DNA of 64,000 bases. Origin: Polaromonas sp. Its GTDB lineage: Bacteria; Pseudomonadota; Gammaproteobacteria; Burkholderiales; Burkholderiaceae_C. Numbering within the stretch: the stretch's first letter is position 1; every line of letters starts with the position of its first letter. Made by a program: the position numbers and the translations under genes. A model generated the notes under the pieces. That model searched no databases. It worked only from the letters and a program-made list of their open reading frames with translations, and was not told the origin of the DNA. Of the stretch, positions 48,703-56,207 are shown one piece after another. The stretch is from NCBI RefSeq assembly GCF_012927485.1, contig NZ_JABBPC010000018.1, forward strand, positions 36,648 to 100,647, given 5' to 3'.

Positions 48703-49653
48703 TTGAACCAACCAGCCGATAAAAATAAGCCTTTAGTGGATGATGAAAACGAATTGTTGGCGACTAAAAGCCTAGCGCCTGGCTTGCTGCTTGCTACCTT
48801 CGGCGCAATCGCATTCAGTGGCAAGGCAATCATCGTCAAGCTGGCTTACCGCCATGGGGTCGATGCCGTCACGCTGATCATGTACCGCATGTTGTTTGCC
48901 CTGCCTATTTTTGCGGTCATGGCCTGGTGGGCCAGCCGGGGCAAAGCGCCCCTTGTGCGCAAAGACTGGCTGGGTGTATTTTGGCTCGGGTTTACCGGCT
49001 ACTACCTGGCAAGCTTTCTTGACTTTGGCGGGTTGGCCTATATCAGCGCCTCGCTGGAGCGGCTGATTCTCTACCTCAATCCCACGCTGGTTTTGCTGAT
49101 GGGTCTGGTGCTGTACAAACGGCGGATTACAGGGCCACAGATCATCGGCATGGCGATCAGCTACTGCGGAGTGGTGCTGGTGTTCGGCCACGAGATCACC
49201 CTTCAAGGCGGCGCTGCCACCTCGGCCGCTTTGGGCGCGCTGCTGGTCTTTTTAAGCGCCATCAGTTATGCCATTTATCTGGTTTACAGCGGCGAGATGG
49301 TTAGGCGGTTGGGCTCTCTCCGGCTGGTGGGGCTGGCGACGACGGTAGCTTGTCTGCTCTGCCTGCTGCAGTTTGTCGTGCTGCGCCCCTTGAGCGCGGC
49401 GGTTGTGGCACCCGAAGTCATCTGGCTGTCCGTTCTCAACGCGATTCTGTGCACAGCCGTCCCCGTGTTGATGGTGATGATGGCAATCGAGCGCATCGGT
49501 GCCAGCATGGCGGCGCAGACCGGCATGGTCGGCCCGCTGTCCACCATTTTGATGGGAGTGGTGATTTTGGGCGAACCTTTTACCGCTTGGGTAGCCGCTG
49601 GCACCGTACTGGTGATTGCCGGGATTTTTGTCTTTACCCGGGCGGGCCGCTAA
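48703..49653 (+). CDS. EamA/DMT-family transporter
   Basis: A 316-residue protein with ten predicted membrane helices in two EamA repeats. The first holds SGKAIIVKLAYRHGVDAVTLIMYRM and the second VPVLMVMMAIERIGASMAAQTGMVGPLSTILMGVVILGEPF, a typical family ending. It is probably a metabolite exporter of the drug/metabolite transporter superfamily; the substrate is unknown. The start is a TTG at 48703. A 33-residue polar N-terminal tail precedes the first helix. Confidence 0.88.
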   Translation: MNQPADKNKPLVDDENELLATKSLAPGLLLATFGAIAFSGKAIIVKLAYRHGVDAVTLIMYRMLFALPIFAVMAWWASRGKAPLVRKDWLGVFWLGFTGYYLASFLDFGGLAYISASLERLILYLNPTLVLLMGLVLYKRRITGPQIIGMAISYCGVVLVFGHEITLQGGAATSAALGALLVFLSAISYAIYLVYSGEMVRRLGSLRLVGLATTVACLLCLLQFVVLRPLSAAVVAPEVIWLSVLNAILCTAVPVLMVMMAIERIGASMAAQTGMVGPLSTILMGVVILGEPFTAWVAAGTVLVIAGIFVFTRAGR

Positions 49654-49701
49654 GAAAGTTCGCGCACGTCGTGTTGTGATGACTCTTGTGAAGGAATCGA
49701 T

Positions 49702-50094
49702 ATGAAGTTGGGCAGGGAAGACAAACGGGCGCTCGCCTACCGCGGCGGCAAAGGAGGAGACCTTGGCAGCGTGCAGGCCTTGCTGCGCAAAGGCGTTAAT
49801 TTGCTCATCGCGGCGTGCAGTCAGCTCGCTTCTCACGCGGTTTCCCGCGGCACCGCGTTCCGTAGTACTTTCGATACCGACTGCCTGGACAGCACTCTGA
49901 GCGGTGCGGTCGCAAAAACCGGACAGTCGCCAGCGACCCTTCTGGCGGCACGCCGCAGAAACTTTCCGGCCCAGCGGTTTGGCGCACTGGAAGAATTCGA
50001 TGCCATTTGTGCTGTCTCGCGGAGTGTCCATGCCCGCTATATGACGGGCCAAAATAGGCTGGCTGATGGCGAGACCAATCCCTGGACGCATTAA
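49702..50094 (+). CDS. Hypothetical 130-residue protein (doubtful)
   Basis: An open frame starting at ATG with AAGGA seven bases before it and ending 11 bases before the rhombosortase start. The composition is plausible (Arg/Ala-rich, no membrane helix), but no family is recognised, and a long open frame exists on the opposite strand over the same bases. The good ribosome-binding site and the position in front of the rhombosortase argue for a gene; lack of any recognisable motif argues against. Otherwise, the 450 bases between the EamA gene and the rhombosortase hold nothing. Confidence 0.35.
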   Translation: MKLGREDKRALAYRGGKGGDLGSVQALLRKGVNLLIAACSQLASHAVSRGTAFRSTFDTDCLDSTLSGAVAKTGQSPATLLAARRRNFPAQRFGALEEFDAICAVSRSVHARYMTGQNRLADGETNPWTH

Positions 50095-50105
50095 GTTTTT
50101 CGCAC

Positions 50106-50813
50106 GTGACGGCCAACGCTCCAACAGAACTTTCTCCCGCAAGCAGGCGGACCGGATGGCCAGTGGGACTGGTTTGTGTGGCGGCCTTTTTCGTGCTGAT
50201 GACGCTAGGGCTTCAACTGTGGCCGGGGGCGTCCGAGTGGCTACGGTTCTCCAGGCCTCGTTATGAGCAGGGAGCGGTCTGGCAGATATGGACCTCGCAA
50301 TGGGTGCACTTGAGCAACTGGCATGCGGTGGGCAATGCCTTTGCCTTTTTGGTCATCATTCTCATGAGTGGCTATTGGATTCGTTGGCCGTTCCAAATGC
50401 TGGCGCTGGTGGGTGGCTACGTCGGAGTGGCGATCGTCGTAGCACTTGATCCAAGTTGTAATTTCTACGCCGGGGCTTCGGGGGCGCTACACGGGCTATT
50501 GGCCGGCAATGCCGTGAGCCTGGCATGGCCAACCCGTGCACCGGGCCGGCCTGTGAACGTTAATGACTGTGCCGCCTTGGTGACACCATCGCGCGGGTCC
50601 TGCCTTGTTGCCATTACCGTGCTGGGTGGCATGGCCTTGAAGCTTTGGCTGCAGGCTGGCAGCGCCGGGAAAGCACCACTGGGTGGGTGGGGCTTTCCCG
50701 TTTACCACCCGGCCCACGTCGCAGGGGCGCTGGGTGGAATGAGCCTGGTGCTATTGGTTCTGGCCTCGCTTGCCTTGACGCCGACCAAAGAACAGGCCGA
50801 GAGCCGCCATTGA
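50106..50813 (+). CDS. Rhombosortase (rhomboid-family intramembrane protease)
   Basis: A 235-residue inner-membrane protease of the rhomboid fold with about six helices. The catalytic Ser125 is in YAGASGALHGLL (GxSG followed by HG), the partner His is His204 in YHPAHVAGALGG, and the first conserved pair appears in WVHLSNWHAVGNAFAF (His68, His73, Asn77). The small size, ASGALHG form and adjacency to a GlyGly-CTERM protein identify it as a rhombosortase, which is expected to cleave that tail and allow surface attachment or release through the type II pathway. The start is a GTG at 50106. Its last 63 bases overlap the protease gene on the other strand. Confidence 0.85.
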   Translation: MTANAPTELSPASRRTGWPVGLVCVAAFFVLMTLGLQLWPGASEWLRFSRPRYEQGAVWQIWTSQWVHLSNWHAVGNAFAFLVIILMSGYWIRWPFQMLALVGGYVGVAIVVALDPSCNFYAGASGALHGLLAGNAVSLAWPTRAPGRPVNVNDCAALVTPSRGSCLVAITVLGGMALKLWLQAGSAGKAPLGGWGFPVYHPAHVAGALGGMSLVLLVLASLALTPTKEQAESRH

Positions 50814-52925
50814 CAATAGGGCCAATAAGTCAAGCCAATCGATCGATCCACCGCCACCACTGCCACTGGCGACTGGCGCCGCCGTGACAGCAATCGAAAC
50901 CGTCTGCGCGCTTCCGCTTAAAAGGCCGTCGTTGGGCGTGATGATGAACGTATAGGTTTTGGCGGGGCCGGCCGCGGTCCATGTGAAGACGCCGGTGGCT
51001 GGATCCATGCTTGCACCCGCAGGCAGGCCACTTGCGACAAAGACGACAGGGTTATTTTCCGCATCGGTGGCCAGCGCCGTAAAACTCAGGCTGCCGCCCT
51101 CGACCACGGTCTGCGCAGGAATCGGCGTAAGAATCGGCGCCGTGTCGGACGCGACGGTTACCTGGTTGGAGGCACTCAAGCCCAAGCCCGTGCCGTCAGT
51201 AACTTTCACTTTGAACGTGTAGCTGCCGCCAGGTGAAGGCGCCACAAAGGATGGGGTTGCGGTTGCGGCGCCGACCAGGGTTACAAGGGGACCCGCAACT
51301 TGCGTCCATTGGTAGCTGAACGCTGTGTTAGCACCGATTCCGGCCGTGGCCGTGGCCGTGAAAGTGATGGTCGATCCGGTGGTTCGGACACCGACTAGGC
51401 CGGCTGAAGCGGCTACGGTAGGCGCCAACGAATTGAGGCGATCGATCGCCGCTTTGGCATCGACCAAACCAGCGCCGCAGTCAGTGCGTGTCGCGCAGTA
51501 CGTGCCTGACGGGGGACGACGGGCCGAACTGGTCAATATCGAGCTCAGTGCGTCCGGTGTGATCGCCGGTTGCAGGCTCGCCAGCAGGGCGGCAACGCCC
51601 GCCACGTGCGGCGTGGCCATGCTGGTTCCCATGTACCCTGTGTAACTGTCTGCACCAGGGCTGCGGGTGCCCGCATTCATGGTGGAATACACTAAGCCGC
51701 CGTCACCCGCAAGACTGGAAACCCCCGGCCCACCGCCCGGACCGCTTATCACCGTACCGGGGCCAATACTGGCGTAGCTGGCGTGGTCTCCCAATTTGGT
51801 GTGGGCAGTCACCGCGATTACGCCGGTGCAATTAGCAGGTTGGCCGACGGGAAGTGCAGGATCATTGCCGGTAGCGGCCACCACGACGCTGCCTGCAGCG
51901 CGTACGGCATTGACGGCATCCTGAAACACCTGAAGGCATTTGCCGGAGCCACCCAAGCTCAGATTTAGCACTTTCGCTTTATTGGGGTTTGTCGGTACGC
52001 CGGGAACGTTCAGCCCTGCCGCCCATTGCATGCCGGCAGCAATGTCAGACGCATTGCCCCCACAGGCCCCGAGCACCCGCACAGGCAAGACCTTCGCGCC
52101 GAATGCCACGCCAGCCACGCCCACGCCGTTGTTGGTGACCGCAGCGATGGTACCGGCTACATGAGTGCCGTGCCAGCTGCTGCTACTGGGAGTCGGGTCT
52201 AAACACTGGGCCAAGGCTGTCCAGTCTCCTGGATCCGACGCATCAGGACCGATCGCAGGGTCACCGGCGCGTAGGTAAGGAACGAAGTTATAGCCGGGCA
52301 ATAGGTTGCCCGCCAGATCCGCGTGGGGTCGGTAGCCAGTGTCGATCACGGCCACCACAACGCCGGAACCCGTGGAACTGTCCCAAGCGGCGGGCAGGTT
52401 GGCACCTCCGGGGTAGCTGGTCGGTGACTGGTAATGCCACTGCTGGCCCGAATAAAACGGGTCGTTAGGCGTGGACTGCGTGTGAACTAGCTCGTCGATC
52501 TCCGCATACGCAACACGGGGATCCGTTTCTATCTGCTTGGCCACCGCAAATAATTCTGCGCGGCTCAGTTTTTGGCCTGTGACAACCACATGCGTCTGAG
52601 ACGTCACTGATTTGAGGTAAGACAAGCCGGCCGCGCTGATGCTGGCCGATTTCAAGGCAGCGCTGTCACCCAGCGTGGCCACTTGACTCCTGGCTGCATG
52701 GAAGTCAAATACGCCCGCGCGCGTGGTGGCTTCGTCCTTGAACTTGACAATCAGGCGGTCAAACCGGCGCTCTGTTTGAAGCGGTCCGGCGAAGGCTGTA
52801 GCTTGTGCCTTTTGAAGATCTTTCAGTTGTGGCTGCAGCTGGGCTGTGGACACCGCACTGACCGTCGCGATCGTCAGCACGATGGCCGTAACGCCAAAAT
52901 GTTTGGGTTTTATTTTCATTTTCAT
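50751..52925 (-). CDS. S8 subtilisin-type protease with GlyGly-CTERM tail
   Basis: A 724-residue secreted protease: signal peptide (about 1-28), inhibitor-I9-like propeptide (about 55-150; LIVKFKD at 58-64), peptidase S8 domain (about 175-495) with Asp195 (VIDTGYRPH), His255 (HGTHVAGT), Asn354 (ATGND) and Ser435 (GTSMATPHVAG), a PKD/Ig-like domain (about 503-592) and a second Ig/cadherin-like domain (about 597-682). The C-terminus is a Gly/Ser run, a hydrophobic helix and a basic end, i.e. a GlyGly-CTERM sorting signal. It would be exported by Sec, probably cross the outer membrane by type II secretion, and be processed by the adjacent rhombosortase. It lies 106 bases downstream of a propeptide-like lipoprotein gene. 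Confidence 0.93.
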   Translation of the reverse strand: MKMKIKPKHFGVTAIVLTIATVSAVSTAQLQPQLKDLQKAQATAFAGPLQTERRFDRLIVKFKDEATTRAGVFDFHAARSQVATLGDSAALKSASISAAGLSYLKSVTSQTHVVVTGQKLSRAELFAVAKQIETDPRVAYAEIDELVHTQSTPNDPFYSGQQWHYQSPTSYPGGANLPAAWDSSTGSGVVVAVIDTGYRPHADLAGNLLPGYNFVPYLRAGDPAIGPDASDPGDWTALAQCLDPTPSSSSWHGTHVAGTIAAVTNNGVGVAGVAFGAKVLPVRVLGACGGNASDIAAGMQWAAGLNVPGVPTNPNKAKVLNLSLGGSGKCLQVFQDAVNAVRAAGSVVVAATGNDPALPVGQPANCTGVIAVTAHTKLGDHASYASIGPGTVISGPGGGPGVSSLAGDGGLVYSTMNAGTRSPGADSYTGYMGTSMATPHVAGVAALLASLQPAITPDALSSILTSSARRPPSGTYCATRTDCGAGLVDAKAAIDRLNSLAPTVAASAGLVGVRTTGSTITFTATATAGIGANTAFSYQWTQVAGPLVTLVGAATATPSFVAPSPGGSYTFKVKVTDGTGLGLSASNQVTVASDTAPILTPIPAQTVVEGGSLSFTALATDAENNPVVFVASGLPAGASMDPATGVFTWTAAGPAKTYTFIITPNDGLLSGSAQTVSIAVTAAPVASGSGGGGSIDWLDLLALLSMAALGLFFGRRQGKRGQNQ
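50754..50864 (-). other. GlyGly-CTERM sorting signal of the S8 protease
   Basis: Residues 688-724 of the protease form the three-part signal: GSGGGGS, then the hydrophobic IDWLDLLALLSMAALGLFFG, then basic RRQGKR. This is the rhombosortase recognition tail. Its distal part (from about residue 705) is antisense to the last codons of the rhombosortase gene. Confidence 0.85.
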
Positions 52926-53031
52926 TTCATGTTTTTAGTTAGGGGATCGCTAGAAATAATGGCGTGCTTAAAATTCATTGCATGCCTTATGCTCCGCATG
53001 GGCTCTTCGGGGCCGTCCTGTATGCGCAGAT

Positions 53032-53475
53032 TCAGTAAGGTCGTACTAGGGCGTCTGCTTCGACCCACAACACCGACGGGATGGCAGACAGGCTCTGGAG
53101 GGTGTCAGATTGGTCCTGGCCGAGTTGGGGCTCGATCTGGTACACATGGGTATCGAGGGATACGCTGCTGATGTATGCGAGGCGCGCGTGGATCTGTTGG
53201 GAAATACCCTGCAGGAAAGCAGCCTCACGGTAAGGCACTGTCTGCCTGAATTTCACAATGACGCGCAAAGGTGGACCGTAAATCGAATTCATGGGTGTTC
53301 GCGGGATGCTGTCCGGCAGGGAAGGGTTGACGGGTGCGGGTACAGATGGACTGCATGCACACAGTGATAGGCCCGACAGCACGATCGACGCTAAGTTGAG
53401 CCATTGGCGATGCTGTGCCAAGACTTGTGGGGAGGCTGGGCCCCCTGGCAAAGAGCCGCAATTGTCTTGGTGCAT
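53032..53475 (-). CDS. Putative lipoprotein resembling a stand-alone I9-type protease propeptide
   Basis: A 147-residue protein with a hydrophobic segment (about 27-41) ending LSLCAC, a plausible lipobox (Cys41), then a Pro/Ser-rich linker and a 75-residue C-terminal domain. That domain aligns by eye with the propeptide of the S8 protease encoded just downstream: VIVKFRQ (72-78) with LIVKFKD, LAYISSVSLDTHVYQI (99-114) with LSYLKSVTSQTHVVVT, and SAIPSVLWVEADALVRP (130-146) with IETDPRVAYAEIDELVH. So it could be a membrane-tethered inhibitor or folding helper for the protease. Function is inference. The gene precedes the protease by 106 bases on the same strand, and the ATG at 53475 has GAGAG nearby. 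Confidence 0.7.
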   Translation of the reverse strand: MHQDNCGSLPGGPASPQVLAQHRQWLNLASIVLSGLSLCACSPSVPAPVNPSLPDSIPRTPMNSIYGPPLRVIVKFRQTVPYREAAFLQGISQQIHARLAYISSVSLDTHVYQIEPQLGQDQSDTLQSLSAIPSVLWVEADALVRPY

Positions 53476-53520
53476 AGACTCTCTGTTTAAAAGTTAATAT
53501 CTGTTACTTAATAATAACAT

Positions 53521-53548
53521 TTATTACCAATAGTTATGTTTTTATCAA
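53521..53548 (-). promoter_or_regulatory. Candidate promoter for the propeptide-like gene and S8 protease
   Basis: On the minus strand TTGATA (53548-53543) and TAATAA (53526-53521) are separated by 16 bases, within a 148-base divergent region that is very rich in A and T compared with its surroundings. It would start transcription about 40 bases before the ATG at 53475. No operator-like palindrome is obvious. Confidence 0.4.
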
Positions 53549-53623
53549 ATTGAATTTTAAGTTTGTGAAAAAACAAGCTTTTATAGCTTTTGCTAAATTA
53601 ACAGGAAGAAGGCATCACGTTCC

Positions 53624-53998
53624 ATGTCTCTGAACTACTTGAATTTTGACTATGCCGAAGACACCGAAGGGGTCGGTACGCTCGAAGCAATGGCTTCCAC
53701 TTGGTCGCATCAGGTGCTTGCCGTACAGGCGGAGATAGCGCGCGTGTTGGGATGGTGTTACGCGACTTTGCGCCAACGCGGCCCCCTGGAAGAGGGCGGC
53801 GATTGGGACTATGACCTGCAAGGCATGCAGGAATTCACCACCCCTGAAACGATTCAGTACGACGAGGCCACGCGCCAGTTGTCAGTGCAGGTGGGGCCAG
53901 CGGGCAGGCCGCGGCACACCGTAACTGTTGCCATCACCGGGTCGAGCGAGTTTTGTTCGGAATTCAGGCGGCACTTTGCTCTGGATGACTCGGTCTAG
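53624..53998 (+). CDS. Small soluble protein of unknown function
   Basis: A 124-residue acidic protein without signal peptide or membrane helix, starting at an ATG with GGAAGAAGG some 12 bases before it. Sequence blocks such as LNYLNFDYAEDTEGVGTLEAMAS and EEGGDWDYDLQGMQEF suggest a real conserved protein, and I believe similar proteins exist in Comamonadaceae, but I know no function. It diverges from the propeptide-like gene and meets the next EamA gene with a 4-base convergent overlap. Confidence 0.7.
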   Translation: MSLNYLNFDYAEDTEGVGTLEAMASTWSHQVLAVQAEIARVLGWCYATLRQRGPLEEGGDWDYDLQGMQEFTTPETIQYDEATRQLSVQVGPAGRPRHTVTVAITGSSEFCSEFRRHFALDDSV

Positions 53999-54894
53999 CG
54001 GCGCGACGACACCACAATCCCGCCCACAATCAGCACAAACGCAAAGGCGTGGTAAAGCTGCGGCAGGTCGCCCAAAAAAGCCGCTGACAGCAGGGCGGCA
54101 AACAAAGGCGTGAGGTTAGAGAAAAAGCCGGCGATGGCGGGACCGACACGCTGCACGCCCACGCCCCAAAAGCGGTAAGCAATGACGGCAGGTCCGACGG
54201 CGATATACAGCAGGGCCGCGGCTAGTGGCCAGCCCCAGGCAATGTGCGGGTCCGTAAGCGCCCATTCACTGGCCGCGAATAGGCCAGACCAGCCCAAGCC
54301 GAAGATAATTTGTGCCATCAAAAAAGCAGCCCAGTCTTGGCGGATTTCTGGTGGCTCTTTGGGTTGCACCAGCAGCCAGCTGTAAAAAGCCCACGCCAGG
54401 GTCGCCAGCAACACATAAAGGTCTCCTGGCACCAGCCGGACTTCTCTCAACAAAGCCCACTGGCCGCGCGACAGCACCACCAGCACACCGGCAATCGACA
54501 GCAACGCGCCTGCAATCTGTTGGCGCGAAACGCGCTGTCCGAAACAGAGCCCTCCGACCGCGAGCATCCAGATCGGAACACTGGCCGCGACCAGTGTCAC
54601 ATTGAGCGGCGTGGAGGTTCTGAGCGCCAGGTATTGCAAAGCGTTGTAGCAGCCCACGCCTAGAAAGCCCAGCAGCGCAAAGCGCTTCCAGTTGGGCCAG
54701 AGGGCGCTGTCACGCCGCAATACGCGGTGGGCCAACGGCACAAGGATTACAAAGGCCAGCGCCCAACGTAGAAAATTAAGCGTCATGGGCGGAATCAAAC
54801 CAGTCACAAGACGACCCACAACTGCGTTGCCGGCCCACAGTAACGGAGGAATAACCAAGAGCAGGGCAGTAGAAGGTGTCAGGCGTTGATTCAT
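53995..54894 (-). CDS. EamA/DMT-family transporter
   Basis: A 299-residue protein with ten predicted membrane helices in two EamA repeats, including PPLLWAGNAVVGRLVTGLIPPMTLNFLRW at the start and FFSNLTPLFAALLSAAFLGDLP near the end. It is a probable small-molecule exporter with unknown substrate. It differs clearly from the EamA protein at 48703-49653, so the two are not a recent duplication. It ends 4 bases inside the small gene on the opposite strand. Confidence 0.88.
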   Translation of the reverse strand: MNQRLTPSTALLLVIPPLLWAGNAVVGRLVTGLIPPMTLNFLRWALAFVILVPLAHRVLRRDSALWPNWKRFALLGFLGVGCYNALQYLALRTSTPLNVTLVAASVPIWMLAVGGLCFGQRVSRQQIAGALLSIAGVLVVLSRGQWALLREVRLVPGDLYVLLATLAWAFYSWLLVQPKEPPEIRQDWAAFLMAQIIFGLGWSGLFAASEWALTDPHIAWGWPLAAALLYIAVGPAVIAYRFWGVGVQRVGPAIAGFFSNLTPLFAALLSAAFLGDLPQLYHAFAFVLIVGGIVVSSRR

Positions 54895-55031
54895 TGCCGG
54901 AACTTTACCAAGCCCAGACCGGAGCGGCGGATGTTGATTCGTGGCACCATGACGGCCAACCGTTTTTTTCTGGGCACTTCCACGGATTTACGGATTTACC
55001 TATAACTCACCGACCGCAAGGAGCCTTCCTC

Positions 55032-56027
55032 ATGACTTCCATTACCTCCAAAGCCGTGCGCATCGACCAGCATGGCGGCCCCGAAGAACTCAAGCTCGTC
55101 GAGGTACAAGTGGGCGAGCCCGGACCGGGCGAGATCCGCATCCGCCATAAGGCTATCGGCCTGAATTTTATTGATGTCTACCAGCGCAGCGGCCTGTACC
55201 CGATGACCATGCCATTGCAGTTGGGCATGGAAGCGTCGGGCGTGGTCGACGCGGTCGGGCAGGCGGTGACGCACCTTAAGGTAGGCGATCGCGCCGCATA
55301 TGCCAGCCAGCCTCCGGGCAGTTACTGCGAAGTGCGCGTGATGCCCGCCAAGTGCATGTGCAAACTTCCAGACGCCATCAGCTTTGAGACTGGCGCCGCC
55401 ATGATGTTGAAGGGGCTCACCGCACAGTACCTGCTGCACCGCACGCAGCCGCAAGGGGGGCTGAAAGCAGGTGACTTTGTGCTGTTTCACGCGGCCGCTG
55501 GCGGCGTTGGCTTGATTGCCTGCCAGTGGGCCAAGGCAATGGGACTTCAGTTGATTGGCACCGCCGGCTCCGATGAAAAATGTGCCTTGGCCAAGGCGCA
55601 CGGTGCGGCCTTTGTCATTAACTATGCCAAAGAAGATTTTGTAGCGCGCGTCAAGGAAATGACGGGCGGCCAAGGTGTGAAGGTGGTCTACGACTCGGTG
55701 GGCAAGGACACCTTTGACCGTTCGCTTGACTGCCTGCGCCCGCTCGGCCTGATGGTGAGTTTCGGCAATGCTTCTGGCCCGGTCGCGCCATTTTCACCCA
55801 GTATTTTGGGTCTTAAAGGTTCACTCTACGTGACGCGCCAGACGCTGTTCAACCATATGACCACGCGAGAATCCACACAAGAAATGGCGGATGAGTTGTT
55901 TGACATAGTCCTAAGCGGCAAGGTCGCCATTCGCATTGGTCAGCGCTTTCCGCTGGCCGATGTGGCCGAAGCCCACCGCGCCCTGGAAGCCCGTAAAACC
56001 ACGGGTTGCAGCATTCTCACGTTGTAA
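55032..56027 (+). CDS. NADPH:quinone oxidoreductase (zinc-free MDR family)
   Basis: A 331-residue medium-chain dehydrogenase/reductase like E. coli QorA. The substrate domain has IGLNFIDVYQRSGLYP, and the nucleotide-binding loop is HAAAGGVGLIACQWAKAMG. The zinc ligands of alcohol dehydrogenases are absent. It reduces quinones with NADPH. The ATG at 55032 follows AAGGAG by 8 bases; the upstream open frame from 54876 has no homology. It stands alone on its strand. Confidence 0.93.
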   Translation: MTSITSKAVRIDQHGGPEELKLVEVQVGEPGPGEIRIRHKAIGLNFIDVYQRSGLYPMTMPLQLGMEASGVVDAVGQAVTHLKVGDRAAYASQPPGSYCEVRVMPAKCMCKLPDAISFETGAAMMLKGLTAQYLLHRTQPQGGLKAGDFVLFHAAAGGVGLIACQWAKAMGLQLIGTAGSDEKCALAKAHGAAFVINYAKEDFVARVKEMTGGQGVKVVYDSVGKDTFDRSLDCLRPLGLMVSFGNASGPVAPFSPSILGLKGSLYVTRQTLFNHMTTRESTQEMADELFDIVLSGKVAIRIGQRFPLADVAEAHRALEARKTTGCSILTL

Positions 56028-56207
56028 GGCGGGAGGACCGCAACGTTCCCCGCGCTTCATCCGTTCTGCTAACAGCAAATCGAACCGGAGGCAGCGCGGA
56101 GGCCGCTGGGCAGCACTTGGCAGTCCTGGGTAAACCTGTGTAAAGCTCAGCGCAGCATTCAACGCTGTGCGCGGGCTCTGCGTTAAAAGAGGCAACAGGA
56201 GATGCCC

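Noticed and set aside
49252..50142. 296-codon open frame on the minus strand over the EamA gene and the following gap
   Set aside because: It runs antisense to the EamA transporter for about 400 bases, has no recognisable domain and no clear ribosome-binding site; the composition looks like a shadow frame.
48703..54894. Two EamA genes as flanking direct repeats of a transposed unit
   Set aside because: The proteins differ clearly and lie on opposite strands; no insertion-sequence ends or target duplications were seen.
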